Source: Mycobacteriales bacterium
GTDB lineage: Bacteria > Actinomycetota > Actinomycetes > BP-191
Assembly: GCA_035714365.1 (NCBI GenBank)
Contig: DASTMB010000040.1
Coordinates: forward strand, 119,362 to 183,361
Direction of reading: 5' to 3'
Length of the DNA stretch: 64,000 nt
Shown: piece after piece, positions 50,601 to 60,454 of the stretch
How positions within the stretch are numbered: the first letter of the stretch is position 1
Layout: each line of letters starts with the position of its first letter
Program-made: the position numbers and the translations under genes
Notes under the pieces: model-generated
The model's input: the letters and a program-made list of their open reading frames with translations, nothing else
Told to the model about the DNA's origin: nothing
The model's database searches: none

Positions 50601-53600
50601 GTCGAGGCGGGCATCTTCAACGGCCGCGGCGGCCTGTACTTCGCGGTCCTCAACGGCGCCACCTCGACGCGCGTGCCGCGCATCACGAACGGCACGTTCT
50701 CGCCGGTGCTGGAGCTCGGCGTGGGGTTGTCGGTCGGCGTCGGCCGCACGTTCGAGGCCGGGCCGCTGAGCGCCGGCATGTACCTCAACCTCGTCGTCGT
50801 CTTCGAGGGGGCGCTGGCGTGGTTCCACCCCGACGACGCGAACGCCGCGACGGACCTGTACTACTGGTGCCGCGGCACCGCCGGCATCGTCGGCAAGATC
50901 TACGGCTCCGTCGACTTCAAGGTGATCTCGGTCGACGTGAGCGTCTCGGTGTCGGCGATGGCGACGCTGGAGCTGGCGGCGTACGCCGCCACGGTCGTCT
51001 CGCTGGACCTCGACCTGCGCGCGAGCGCCAGCGTCAAGATCGTGTTCATCCGGATCAGCTTCTCGTTCTCGCTGACGCTGCACCAGTCGTTCGTCATCGG
51101 CTCGGCGAGCACGCCGCCGTGGCGCGTGGCGAGCGGCACGACGTCGGTGCGCGGTGCGGCCGGCCCGCGCGCCGCCGTCGCGGCACCGGCGGCGGGCAAC
51201 GCCCCGTACCGGCTGGTGTTCGACAAGAAGGCGGTGGTCTTCCCCGGCGGCGGGAAGCGGACGGCGTACCTGACGGCCGCCCCGGCGTACACCGTCGCGA
51301 ACGTGCCCGTGCGGTGGGGGTCGACGCCGCCGGCGGCGGCCGCGCCGGACTACCGGATCGTCGTGATGCTCCTCACCGACAACGCCGTCCCGGTCGGCGC
51401 GCGCACGATCGCGGAGACCCGCCGCCCGGACGTGTCGCGCAACGCCCGCGCGGCGGAGCCGGCCGACGCGTCGCTCAACGTCCTCGCCGAGGCGATGCTG
51501 CGCTGGTCGCTGAACGCGCTCGGGATCGTCTCGCCGACGGCGGTCGTCACCCGCGACGACCTCGCGACGCTCGTCGCGCAGCTCGCGATGGACGAGTCCG
51601 CGGAGACCGGCTTCACCTGGGCGAACCTCGACTGCTTCCTCGGCAACAACGTCTCCGTCGTCGTCAGCGGCACCCCCGCCCCCGACCCCGCCGGCAACGG
51701 CCCGGACGGGACGTCCGGCACGCCGTTCCCGATGATCCCCGTCCTCGGCTGGACCGCGACCGGGCTGCCGGTGCAGGACGACGCGACGCGGGAGTTCTGG
51801 CACCACCAGTGGGTGGACGCGACGTACGAGGCCGGCGCGCTCGCGTACTTCGCGCCGCTCGACCCGCGGCCGGGGGGCGACCGCCCGTCCCGCCAGGCGC
51901 CGGACGCCGGCGGCGACGCGCCGGAGCCGATGGCGACGTTCGTGCTGCGCGACTACTTCCGGCTGCTGGCGCGCGCGGCGACGCAGGCGGCGGCCGACCT
52001 GCTCACGGCGTACCCGCACACCGTGGCGGACACCGACTCGCTGCGCTCGATCGCGGGGTCGTTCGAGACGTCGACGGTGCCGTACGTGGTCGTCCCCGGC
52101 GACTCCGTCGATGTCGCGGCGGCGGCGCTCGGCGTCACGGCGGCCGAGCTGGTCGCGCTGAACACGGACGTCGCCGCGACGCTCGCCGCGGCCACGCCGG
52201 GCGAGACGGTCGATGTCGTCGTCGGCGTCACGCCGCAGTCGCTGGCGCTCGCGAACGCCGACTGGGCCGTCGCGCCGTCGGTGCCGCTGACGCTCGGCGC
52301 GCTGCCGGTGCAGGTGCGCGAGGGGCAGTCGCTCGCGGCGCTCGGGCAGCCGTACGGCGTGGACGTCGCCGCGCTGCTCCCGACGGTCGCCGACCGCGCC
52401 GACCTGCTGCGCGCCGGCGCGACCATGGCGATGCCGTCGTGGGTCTACCCGGACCCGGCCGGCCTCAGCGTCGACCGGGTGGCCGCGCTGTACTGGGTCC
52501 GCCTCGGCCGCGTGCTGCCGGAGGACGTGCCGCTGTCACCGTGGTACGCCTCTGCGATCCGCTCGCTGAACCCCGGCCTCGCGTCCCCGCTGCCCGCGAC
52601 GGTCAGGGTCCCGGCGGGGTACGAGTCGGAGGACGGCCGCCCGTGGCCGACGGTCGCCGGCGACACCGTCGAGTCGGTCGCGGCGTACGCCGCCCTCTCG
52701 CAGAACGTCGTCGCCGGCACGCCGTACGCCGCGTGGCTGGGCGACGTCCGCGCCGCGAACGCGACGCCGCCGGCGGCCGGCGTGGCCCTGCCGGCGACGA
52801 ACGCGACGGTGCTCGCGCGCGACACGCTCGCGTCGCTGCGCGACCGGCTGCTGCTCGACGCCACGACGTTCGCCGACCGGGTCGCGGACGCCGACGTGCT
52901 CGTGCCGCTCACGACCGTGACGCTGCCGGACGCCACCGCCACGACCGGCACCGGGCTGACGCTGCTCACGCTCGCCCAGTCGTTCGGGCTCGGGCTGGAG
53001 GACCTCGCCGCGCGCATCGCCGGCGACGTGGGCGTCCTCGCGACCGACCCGAAGCACGACCTCACTGTCCCGGACGTGCCCGCGATGGGCCTCGACCGGC
53101 TGACGGCGGCCATGCACGGCGGCGCGGCGATGGCGACGGTCAGCGGCCAGGTGTCGCGCTTCATGATGAGCGGGCTGCGGCTGCCGGCGCCGGTCGAGGA
53201 CGGCGACGTCTACCGCGCCACCGGCCCGATGACCGGCCTCTACGAGCTCGTCGGCCAGCAGGTCGCCGGGCCGCCGCCGCCGGAGACCGGCGACGGCACC
53301 GTCGTGACGTTCACCCTGACGAAGGGGCCGCCGGCGGCGTGGCTGTCGTTCTCGGGCTCCGTCGTGGTCGGCGGCGACGACGACGCCGCGCTCCACCTCG
53401 CGCGCAACCCCGGCCTCGCGTCCGGACCGCCGGCCGGTCTCGTCGCGCTGACCGAACCCGCGCCGTCGGCGGTCGTCACGATCACCGCGAAGGACCTCCG
53501 CGACTGCTACCCGGCGACCCTGCTGACGCCGGACGTCACCGAACCGCTCGCGCCGCTCCCGCTGTCGCACGAGCTCGGCACGCGCCACCGCCTCGCGCAC

Positions 53601-56600
53601 GTCGTCACGTGGCAGACGAGCACCCTGCCCGCGCTGCCCGTGGCGCCGCCGGCGGGCTCGCGGCCGAGCCTGTGGCCGTTGCCGGCGGACCTCGTCGCGA
53701 CCGCCGCGTCCGGGATCAGCACGGCGACGTACGTGCTGGAGCAGACGACGCCGCAGACCGGCCCGACCGCGACCTGGACCGGGCTGCGTTCGTACGCGTG
53801 GGCGACGCTCGTGGACTTCCAGGTGCGGCGCATCGCCGGCCTCGCCGGCACGACCGAGGTGATCGGCGCGGACCCGGCGACGCGGCAGCGCCTGGCCGAC
53901 GTCGTGGCCTACCTCGCCGCGACGCCGACGGACTCCGCGACGCTGACGCTGCTCTGGCAGCTCCCGCCGACCCCGGGCCAGGCGCCCGGCCTGACGTCCG
54001 TCGCGCTCGACCCGGCGTCGACGTTCGTCGTGCAGACGAACCTCACGACGGAGACGCGCAGCGGGCTCACCCGCGCCGCCGGCGCGGAGACCGACCCGAC
54101 CGCCGGGCAGCACTACGCGTCGATCGCCGACAGCGAGCGGTTCCTGACGCTGCTCTGGGAGTGCAGCGTGGTCGGCGGCGGCGGCTACTGGATGCGGATG
54201 CGCGGCGCGACCCAGGACGTGCCCGACTCGATCTTCGACCAGGACGGGCTCGCCACGCTGACGCTGCTCGTGCAGCTCGCCACGCAGACACGGCCGTCGC
54301 CGGACCTGCACCTGCGGTCGTTCACGAACGTCGCCGTCGTCGGCGACGGCGTCGACCCCTCCTCGGTGTCGCTGGCCGCCCGCGCGGAGGAGCCGCCCGA
54401 GCTCATGGCGGCCGCGTCGGTCGACCCCGGGCAGGTCGGCTTCCGGCTCTGCGTCCGGAACCCCGGCGAGGACGAGTCGGCCGACGGCAGGCTCCGCCGC
54501 CTCTACGGCCTCCTCGGCTTCCGGCTGGACGAGACCGAGTGGTTCGCCGGGAGCCCCGAGTCGCGACCGGTGACGTCGCGCCCCGCCCCGGCCTACGACC
54601 CCCTCGGCGTCGCCGTCCCCGAGAAGGACGACGAGACGGTGTGGGACCTGCGGCGCGTGGTCGACGCGAGCCGGTTCGCCCGGCGGCGGCTGCCGCCGTT
54701 GCCGTCGGCGCCGAGCCCGGAGGAGGACCCGTACGCCGGCACGGTCGCCGGCGCCCGGACGCAGGTGTCGTTGTGGTTCCAGGACGTGTTCGGCAACGTC
54801 TCCGGCGACCCCGCGACGCTGCCGATCCGCGTCCGCTACACCGACCCCCTCGCCGGCCCCGGCGGCTGGCCGTCGACGACCCTGCGCTACACCGTCGCCG
54901 CGAAGGTGACGGAGCCGGGCGCCGACCTGGTCGTGCGCGTCGACCTCCAGGCGACGGCGTACCAGCCCGCCGCCTCCGCCGCCGGCGACACGGCCGCCGC
55001 CAAGGCGGCGCGCGACGCGGCGCGGTACGCGGGCGTCTACTTCCAGGTGATGCAGCCGGACGTCACCGTCTCGCTGCTGACGTCGCTGCGGCAGGAGCCC
55101 GGCACCGGGCCGCAGCCGCTCCCCGTCGACGCCGCCACGCTGCGGCACTACGTCATGGCGGCGCACGCCTACCTCGGCGCCGTCGCGACCTGCGGGACCG
55201 CCACGGCCGGCGGCGCGACCGTCGACGCGCTCTGCGCGTCGTACGGCCTCGACCCGGGGACGCTCGGCGACGCGAACGCCGGCGCGGCGCTGTCCTCGCT
55301 GCTCGCCGCGACGAGCGTCGCCGTGCCGGTGTCCGCGGCGTTCCGCACCGGCGACACCGTGCAGGCGCTCGCGGGCGACGACGCGGTGGCCGTGCTGACC
55401 GACGAGGACAACGTCGTCCTCCCGCTCCTGCCGGGCGTCGAGCTCGTCACGCCGGGCCGTACCGAGACCGTCCCCACGGCGACCGCCACGGCGGCGGGGC
55501 TCGCCGCGGAGTGGCACTGCACCCTCGACACCCTCGTCGGCGCGAACGCCAGCACGACGGGCCTGCTCACGCCCGGCTTCGTCTTCGACTGCTACGGCGC
55601 CAAGGTCAAGGTCGCCACGGAGGGTGCGGCCACCGAGACGACGCTCGCGCTCGTCGCGACGGCGTTCGCCGGCCAGGGCGTCCAGCTGACCCCCGCCCAG
55701 GTCGTCGGGCTGAACGCCGACGTGCCCGGCATGTTCCGCGAGGGCGCCCCGCTGTCCGTCCAGGGCTACGTCGTCACCCACGGCGACACGCTGGAGAAGA
55801 ACGGCAGCGGCGCCGCGGCCGCCGCGCTGGCGCCGCTGAACACGTCGACGCCGAACCTCTTCCCGCCGGGGACGTCGCTGTTCCTGAGGACCCGGGCGTC
55901 CGACGTCCCGCCCGGCGTCACGCTCGGCGAGTTCGCCGTCGCGAACACCACCACCCCCGGCGCGCTGCTGCGCCACAACGGCGGCACCACCGTCACCTCG
56001 GCCGTCGTGCCCGGCACGTGGACCTGGTGCGACCAGCCCGGCGCGCTGCGGGTGCCGTACACCGTCGCGCGGAACGACTCCCTCACGGCGATCGCGGCCC
56101 GCGCGCTCGGCGCCGACCCGCGCCTGCTCGTCGCCGGCAACGCCGCGATGCCCGGCGCGGTCGCGGCCGGCGTGACGATCGAGGCGGGCGGGCGGTCCGC
56201 GACCACGTCCGCGCCGTCGTCGTTCGAGACCGTGGCGGCGCTGTTCACGCCGCCGCTGTCGACCGACGAGCTCGCCGACGCGATCGACACCCGCACCGAC
56301 GTGCTCGTAGTCGGCGCCCTGCTGCTCACGCCGCCTGGCGTCCTGCCCGCCTCGCCCGGCGGCGCGCTGACCGCGAGCGACGCGGCGGCGCCGTGGCCGG
56401 GCGTCGGTGCCGTGTCGCTGCTCGCCGCGAACGCCGGCACGCCCGGCCTGCTCGTGGCGGGCGCGCCCCTCGCGGCCGCGGGCACGGACCACGTCGAGCA
56501 CGTCGCGGTGCACGACACGCTGACCGCGGTGGTCGAGCGCTTCCGCCGCGCGGGCGTCGCCACGACGGTCGACGCGCTGCTCGCGGCGAACAAGGACGTG

Positions 56601-59027
56601 GCGTTCGTGCGCGCCGGCGCCACCGTGCTCGTGCCGCCCGCGACCGCCACGCTGTCGGCGGCCCTGAGCACTCCGGCGGGCGACGGCGTGACGTGGACGT
56701 TCCCGGCGCCGGTGTTCCCGGTCTCGGTGACGGTGCGCGTCGCGCGCGACCCCGACCTGGTCGACCCGGCCCTCACGGCGACCGCCGCGGTCGCGGACAC
56801 CGTCGTGCCCGTCGAGCGGCAGGCGGACGACGCGCAGGCGGGTGCGCTGACGCTCGCGCACTTCGCGGAGCAGGTCGAGGACGCGATCCCGCCGCTGCGC
56901 CTCGCCACCGGTACCGGCGCCGGCGGCGCGCCCGGCACCGACGTGTGGGCCGTGGTGTTCGGTGCCGGCGGCGTCGCGGACGTGCACGTGTTCGCGCCGC
57001 CGCCGGTGCCGCCGTTGACGACCCCGCAGCCGCGGACGTTCGCCATCCGGCCGCTCGCGACCACGCTGACGTCGCGCGACGGCATCACCGTGCCGACGTT
57101 CGAGCCGGCGACCGGGAGGCTCGGCAAGGACGAGACCCGGACGTTCCAGGGGATCGACCTGGAGGTCTGGGCGCGGGCGTTCCTCTCCGACGTCGAGCTG
57201 ATGCTGACGGCGGCGTACGCGCGCGGCGCGTACGCGCTGAACCGGCCGGCCCTCGACAAGCTCGTGGCCGCGAAGAAGACGCTGGCCGGCGCCGCCGCGA
57301 AGGGGCTGTGGTACGTCCTCGAGGGCGCCGCGCCGCCGGACGGAGACGACGACCCCGATCTCCGGGACGCCGTCGAGGCGCTGCGCCAGCGCCTCCTCGT
57401 GTCGCTGACGCAGGGCTACGACACCTCCGCCGTCATCCAGTACGACACCACCGTCGCGTCGCCGTGGGGCACGACCGTCGCGCGGCTCTCCGGCAACGCC
57501 GTCGTCGACTTCTCGTCCGTGCCGGACAACCTGCGCACGCTGTCGATCTCGAACGGCAAGGTGTCGCTGGCGAACGGCGACGGCCGGGTGACGTTCCTCG
57601 TCCGCGTCCCGGACGTCGCCGCGCACGAGGAGCTCGACCTGACGCTGGACTACACCGTGGTCGAGCTCGAGCACGACATCGCGCCGGAGGTCGAGGGCTA
57701 CGAGCGGTCGGACTGGCTGACGTTCGCGCTGCCGGTGCGGTCGGGCGACCCGGCGGCGTTGCGGGTCGACCTGGGCTCGCCGCGCGTGCCGGTGCCGCTG
57801 CGCGCGTACCCGCCGATGCCGCTGCTGGTGGAGCACGCCGCCGTGACGCCGGACACCGCGGCCACGCTCGACGACGCCGTGCACTGGCGCTACCGGCTCA
57901 CCGTCCGCCACCAGTCGGCGCAGCAGGACCGCCTGCGGTTCCGCGTCACGTACAACCAGCCGCCGCCCCCGCTGACCGACGTGCGGTCGCGGGAGGACCT
58001 GTTCCGCCGGCTCGCCGGGTACACCAACGTCTCCGGGCCGCTGCTGTCGCTGCTCGCCGGCGTCGTCGCGTCCGACGACGCGGCGCAGCCGCGGCGGGAC
58101 GTGCTGCGCGCCGCGCTCGACACGTTCGCGACGCTCGCCGACGCGGTGGCGACGGCGTGGGACGGGTACTGGACGGACCCGTCGCCTGACCAGCAGCGGC
58201 CGGAGGCCAAGGCCGCCGGGGGCGGCCCCGAGCCCGACGTCTACGAGTACGCCATCGGCCTCGACGACGACCACGAGGGCGAGTACACGCGGTTGCGGCT
58301 CACGCTGACCGCGCACACCGGCGCCGGCACGGTCGGCCGGCCCGACATCGTCTGCTTCACCGCCGACGGCACGCGGCACGTCCTGACGCCGCTCGCGCGG
58401 GAGAAGTGCCCATGCCCGCCGGACGCCACGGGCTGCTGGTGCTACGCGTTCCCGCCGGGCGTCCCCGCGTTCGCGCTGACGACGTACGAGCTGACGTTCC
58501 CCCCGGTCCACGTGGCGTCGTACCAGAACGCCGACGCCGACGTGTGGGTCACCCGCAACTCGTCGCTGCTCGGCGACGACGGGCCCGCGACCGTCGAGGC
58601 GTTCGTCTACCGCACGCCCGAGATGGGCTACCCGGCTCCGGTCGTGCCGTTCATCGACATCACGGAGGAGATCCACATCGGCGACTGGCCGACCGCGCCC
58701 CTGGGGCAGGTGTTCGCGATGGTGTTCGACGGCTACGACACCGGCCGCACCGTCGCCGTCGGTGTCCGCTACGCGTACACGCTCGTGCCGGCCACGCCCG
58801 ACACGAAGGCGGTCGAGGCGCTGCTGCCCGTCGTGCAGTCGACCAACGGCACGTACGACGCCGCCACGATCCCGACGCTGACGCAGCACCTCGAGGAGTG
58901 GCGTGGCCGCGTCGACCCGTCACCGGACGGTGGGGCGTGGGCGTTCTGGGTCAGCCTCTACTCGTCCGTGGACACGTCGTTGCGGCGCCCGGTCCTCCAG
59001 CTCAAGCGGCTCACGTCCCGGCTGTAG
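47658..59027 (+). CDS. Giant 3789-aa modular protein with LysM-like blocks
   Basis: One uninterrupted frame of 11.4 kb starts at ATG 47658, nine bp after the second MBL gene. Residues of about 1-1200 are repetitive beta-structure (Thr/Val/Leu alternation), without signal peptide. Around 1470-1790 and 2500-2995 there are at least eight LysM-like units, for example VPGDSVDVAAAALGVTAAEL, VREGQSLAALGQPYGVD, THGDTLEKNG, YTVARNDSLTAIAARALG and VHDTLTAVVERF. Between and after them are beta-rich domains, and about 3310-3789 forms a C-terminal region with a CPCPPDATGCWCY cysteine knot. The last 17 bp overlap the convergent aldehyde dehydrogenase gene. No known giant-protein family fits. Confidence 0.85.
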   Translation: MTPDQILAAFGTVASTRSLTGDSLPGARDLLARLAVDSLTVTGGIVAPRASGATLTATTAFLRTQWTMVLTGTSVEGTDDVDLTLDLTGAQADPWTFGQAFGDLPASARPRDDGSGLSIGASVVAPLVLRDAAFTATNDVATLPRLAGTFPLRGDVAAPGSDVLARYADYFGDLVYLDGTVDLTGQGHPRLELRGVAPGLTMTLGNGLAVPAVGVVLTTKFENPLPLGAEEDALLSAALVFADVTLPPRTTVTLCGPLLFGNALWPLEGVVVPPMGIAGGVETILTIAGVRQEDAGQFALPAGIAPLDAFKLTDVSFGLMPPSDGTPPSVSYAMVGIATTEKWNPPVPYLTIDAVGTRWRVTFVPGAPSVTGSVYGRMTLGPKPLSSLGAVRQSPRHAPSAPADASSGITLTVTLSLPDLGFSAVADPFDISLGAALKTFLGDSVPDLPAPHAHVTTLSAYSSLLRKDFGAELAVTGDWSLTANDVTFTLTGAQLQVAVSQSQVSGTIVCLADLEVPGGDPVELLAQVTYAEKAWELSAIMRGTVDVPRLVYALLRATPPPWIKGTFTLSDLEVRYSTAAGNPFSARGTIGIAVPETLLGIRMCLTLTVAVERTVRTTTEHETYAVALRDTPMVDAAAVVTGSLAGTFVVGGLTVTASVSVSDVTRSYTFAIAYRDVSLTAVTASDSTGGTAHQVVKIRMTGTLGDLVTYLVSLANPNANFRLDPPWDFLNAIVLDGYELVVDPTLQAVSLTRDVSLNLGFVDVSSVGVRYERSSGTPSVSFVLTATMLGDTAPRTTAWDAVNQAPPQVPGKGAGLFSLNYLGLGQHVSPKNVTSYTSIAPVLDALAKSMRPAKDPAKVPVDPAEFDPSSQWLFAIDATVMNTVSVKVLMHDPDMYGAIVALSGDQAGSLAGLSLELLYKKVTDDIGMFHARLQIPDAFRHLQFGAVAVTLGIVSLDVYTNGNFRVDLGFPANNDFSTSFAVEAGIFNGRGGLYFAVLNGATSTRVPRITNGTFSPVLELGVGLSVGVGRTFEAGPLSAGMYLNLVVVFEGALAWFHPDDANAATDLYYWCRGTAGIVGKIYGSVDFKVISVDVSVSVSAMATLELAAYAATVVSLDLDLRASASVKIVFIRISFSFSLTLHQSFVIGSASTPPWRVASGTTSVRGAAGPRAAVAAPAAGNAPYRLVFDKKAVVFPGGGKRTAYLTAAPAYTVANVPVRWGSTPPAAAAPDYRIVVMLLTDNAVPVGARTIAETRRPDVSRNARAAEPADASLNVLAEAMLRWSLNALGIVSPTAVVTRDDLATLVAQLAMDESAETGFTWANLDCFLGNNVSVVVSGTPAPDPAGNGPDGTSGTPFPMIPVLGWTATGLPVQDDATREFWHHQWVDATYEAGALAYFAPLDPRPGGDRPSRQAPDAGGDAPEPMATFVLRDYFRLLARAATQAAADLLTAYPHTVADTDSLRSIAGSFETSTVPYVVVPGDSVDVAAAALGVTAAELVALNTDVAATLAAATPGETVDVVVGVTPQSLALANADWAVAPSVPLTLGALPVQVREGQSLAALGQPYGVDVAALLPTVADRADLLRAGATMAMPSWVYPDPAGLSVDRVAALYWVRLGRVLPEDVPLSPWYASAIRSLNPGLASPLPATVRVPAGYESEDGRPWPTVAGDTVESVAAYAALSQNVVAGTPYAAWLGDVRAANATPPAAGVALPATNATVLARDTLASLRDRLLLDATTFADRVADADVLVPLTTVTLPDATATTGTGLTLLTLAQSFGLGLEDLAARIAGDVGVLATDPKHDLTVPDVPAMGLDRLTAAMHGGAAMATVSGQVSRFMMSGLRLPAPVEDGDVYRATGPMTGLYELVGQQVAGPPPPETGDGTVVTFTLTKGPPAAWLSFSGSVVVGGDDDAALHLARNPGLASGPPAGLVALTEPAPSAVVTITAKDLRDCYPATLLTPDVTEPLAPLPLSHELGTRHRLAHVVTWQTSTLPALPVAPPAGSRPSLWPLPADLVATAASGISTATYVLEQTTPQTGPTATWTGLRSYAWATLVDFQVRRIAGLAGTTEVIGADPATRQRLADVVAYLAATPTDSATLTLLWQLPPTPGQAPGLTSVALDPASTFVVQTNLTTETRSGLTRAAGAETDPTAGQHYASIADSERFLTLLWECSVVGGGGYWMRMRGATQDVPDSIFDQDGLATLTLLVQLATQTRPSPDLHLRSFTNVAVVGDGVDPSSVSLAARAEEPPELMAAASVDPGQVGFRLCVRNPGEDESADGRLRRLYGLLGFRLDETEWFAGSPESRPVTSRPAPAYDPLGVAVPEKDDETVWDLRRVVDASRFARRRLPPLPSAPSPEEDPYAGTVAGARTQVSLWFQDVFGNVSGDPATLPIRVRYTDPLAGPGGWPSTTLRYTVAAKVTEPGADLVVRVDLQATAYQPAASAAGDTAAAKAARDAARYAGVYFQVMQPDVTVSLLTSLRQEPGTGPQPLPVDAATLRHYVMAAHAYLGAVATCGTATAGGATVDALCASYGLDPGTLGDANAGAALSSLLAATSVAVPVSAAFRTGDTVQALAGDDAVAVLTDEDNVVLPLLPGVELVTPGRTETVPTATATAAGLAAEWHCTLDTLVGANASTTGLLTPGFVFDCYGAKVKVATEGAATETTLALVATAFAGQGVQLTPAQVVGLNADVPGMFREGAPLSVQGYVVTHGDTLEKNGSGAAAAALAPLNTSTPNLFPPGTSLFLRTRASDVPPGVTLGEFAVANTTTPGALLRHNGGTTVTSAVVPGTWTWCDQPGALRVPYTVARNDSLTAIAARALGADPRLLVAGNAAMPGAVAAGVTIEAGGRSATTSAPSSFETVAALFTPPLSTDELADAIDTRTDVLVVGALLLTPPGVLPASPGGALTASDAAAPWPGVGAVSLLAANAGTPGLLVAGAPLAAAGTDHVEHVAVHDTLTAVVERFRRAGVATTVDALLAANKDVAFVRAGATVLVPPATATLSAALSTPAGDGVTWTFPAPVFPVSVTVRVARDPDLVDPALTATAAVADTVVPVERQADDAQAGALTLAHFAEQVEDAIPPLRLATGTGAGGAPGTDVWAVVFGAGGVADVHVFAPPPVPPLTTPQPRTFAIRPLATTLTSRDGITVPTFEPATGRLGKDETRTFQGIDLEVWARAFLSDVELMLTAAYARGAYALNRPALDKLVAAKKTLAGAAAKGLWYVLEGAAPPDGDDDPDLRDAVEALRQRLLVSLTQGYDTSAVIQYDTTVASPWGTTVARLSGNAVVDFSSVPDNLRTLSISNGKVSLANGDGRVTFLVRVPDVAAHEELDLTLDYTVVELEHDIAPEVEGYERSDWLTFALPVRSGDPAALRVDLGSPRVPVPLRAYPPMPLLVEHAAVTPDTAATLDDAVHWRYRLTVRHQSAQQDRLRFRVTYNQPPPPLTDVRSREDLFRRLAGYTNVSGPLLSLLAGVVASDDAAQPRRDVLRAALDTFATLADAVATAWDGYWTDPSPDQQRPEAKAAGGGPEPDVYEYAIGLDDDHEGEYTRLRLTLTAHTGAGTVGRPDIVCFTADGTRHVLTPLAREKCPCPPDATGCWCYAFPPGVPAFALTTYELTFPPVHVASYQNADADVWVTRNSSLLGDDGPATVEAFVYRTPEMGYPAPVVPFIDITEEIHIGDWPTAPLGQVFAMVFDGYDTGRTVAVGVRYAYTLVPATPDTKAVEALLPVVQSTNGTYDAATIPTLTQHLEEWRGRVDPSPDGGAWAFWVSLYSSVDTSLRRPVLQLKRLTSRL

Positions 59028-60444
59028 CGAGGACGACGAGCCGCGGCTCGGTCATCTCCTCGATGGCGTAGCGCGGGCCCTCGCGGGTGTTGCCGCTGTC
59101 CTTGACGCCGCCGTACGGCTGGAGGTCGGCGCGCCAGGTCGGCACCTCGTTGACGAGCACCCCGCCGTAACGCAGCTCGCGCGCGGCGCGCAGGGCGGTG
59201 CCGAGGTCGCGGGTGAAGACGCCGGCCTGGAGGCCGTACCGGGTGTCGTTGGCGAGCGCGATCGCCTCGTCCATCGACGCCACCCGCGTCACGGTGACGA
59301 CCGGGCCGAACACCTCCTGGCAGACGACCTTCATCTCCGGCGTCACGTCGGCGAGGACGGTGGGGCGCAGCACGCCGTCGACCACGTCGCCGCCCGCGAG
59401 CACCTTCGCGCCGCCGCGGACGGCCTCCTCGATCCAGGCCAGGACGCGGGACCGGTCATCGGCCGAGATCAGCGCGGAGACGTCGGTGGCCTCGTCCAGC
59501 GGCGGGCCGACGCGCAGCGCCTCCACGGCCGGGACGAGCGCGGCGAGGAAGTCGTCGGCGACGGCGGCGTGGGCGTAGACACGCTGCGTGGAGATGCACG
59601 ACTGCCCGGCGTGGCCGAACGCCGCGACCGCGGTCTTCGCGGCCGCCGCCGCCCAGTCGCCGGAGGCGTCGACCAGCAGCGGCGAGTTGGAGCCGAGCTC
59701 GAGGCGGACCTTCGCGCGGGGCGCCTTGGCGACCATCCCCCAGCCGACCTCGGGGCTGCCGGTGAACGACACGTACGCGACGTCCGGGTGCGTCACGAGC
59801 GCCTCGCCCACGGTCGCGCCGCCGCCGGTGACGACGTTGAGCCAGCCGGGCGGGACGCCGGCGGAGTCGAGCAGCGAGACGAGCGCCAGCGCCGACAGCG
59901 GCGTCTGCGTGGCGGGCTTCAGCACCACCGGGCAGCCGGCGGCGATGGCGGGCGCGAGCTTGTGCGCGACGAGGTTGAGCGGGAAGTTGAACGGCGCGAT
60001 CGCGGCGACGACGCCCACCGGCACGCGCAGCGTGAACGCCACCCGCCCGGCGCCGGCGGGAACCGCGTCGAGCGGCACGACGTCGCCGGCGAACGTGCGC
60101 GCCTCGGCCGCGGCGGCGGCGAACGTGTCGACGGCGCGCTGCGCCTCGACGCGCGCGGTGCGGATCGGCTTGGCGGCCTCGGCGGCGATCAGCCGCGCGT
60201 GCTCCTCGACCCGGTCCGCGAGCAGCGCGGCGGCGCGGTCGAGGACGGCGATGCGTTCGTGCCGCGGGAAGTCGTCGCGGGCGAGCGCGGCCGACGCCGC
60301 GGCGACCGCGCGGGAGACCTCGGCGGGGCCGCAGGCGGGGACGGTGCCGACGACCGAGTCGTCGTACGGCGACCGGACCTCGCGGGTCCCCTCGCTCCCG
60401 GTGGCGAGCCACTCGCCGCCGATCAGGACCGGCCGGACGTCCAT
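59011..60444 (-). CDS. NAD(P)-dependent aldehyde dehydrogenase
   Basis: This is a 477-aa protein of normal family length. The motifs are all present: FNFPLN (cofactor and active-site Asn), VVLKPATQTP, VSFTGSPEVG, LELGSNSP (general-base Glu, about 249), GQSCIS (catalytic Cys, about 283) and EVFGPVV. The LELGSNSP variant and overall pattern resemble glyceraldehyde-3-phosphate/lactaldehyde-type members, but the substrate is not assignable. Its 3' end overlaps the giant gene's by 17 bp in convergent orientation. It is probably unrelated to that gene's function. Confidence 0.93.
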   Translation of the reverse strand: MDVRPVLIGGEWLATGSEGTREVRSPYDDSVVGTVPACGPAEVSRAVAAASAALARDDFPRHERIAVLDRAAALLADRVEEHARLIAAEAAKPIRTARVEAQRAVDTFAAAAAEARTFAGDVVPLDAVPAGAGRVAFTLRVPVGVVAAIAPFNFPLNLVAHKLAPAIAAGCPVVLKPATQTPLSALALVSLLDSAGVPPGWLNVVTGGGATVGEALVTHPDVAYVSFTGSPEVGWGMVAKAPRAKVRLELGSNSPLLVDASGDWAAAAAKTAVAAFGHAGQSCISTQRVYAHAAVADDFLAALVPAVEALRVGPPLDEATDVSALISADDRSRVLAWIEEAVRGGAKVLAGGDVVDGVLRPTVLADVTPEMKVVCQEVFGPVVTVTRVASMDEAIALANDTRYGLQAGVFTRDLGTALRAARELRYGGVLVNEVPTWRADLQPYGGVKDSGNTREGPRYAIEEMTEPRLVVLATAGT

Positions 60445-60454
60445 GCGACCGAGG

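Noticed and set aside
47852..58189. 3445-codon open frame on the plus strand in another phase of the giant gene
   Set aside because: Arg/Pro/Gly-rich shadow with no recognisable structure; the 47658 frame is continuous, has a well-spaced start and typical codon bias.
52536..58889. 2117-codon open frame on the minus strand inside the giant gene
   Set aside because: Composition is Arg/Gly/Val-rich without domains, as expected for the antisense of a high-GC gene; the sense frame has LysM-like units and a coupled start.
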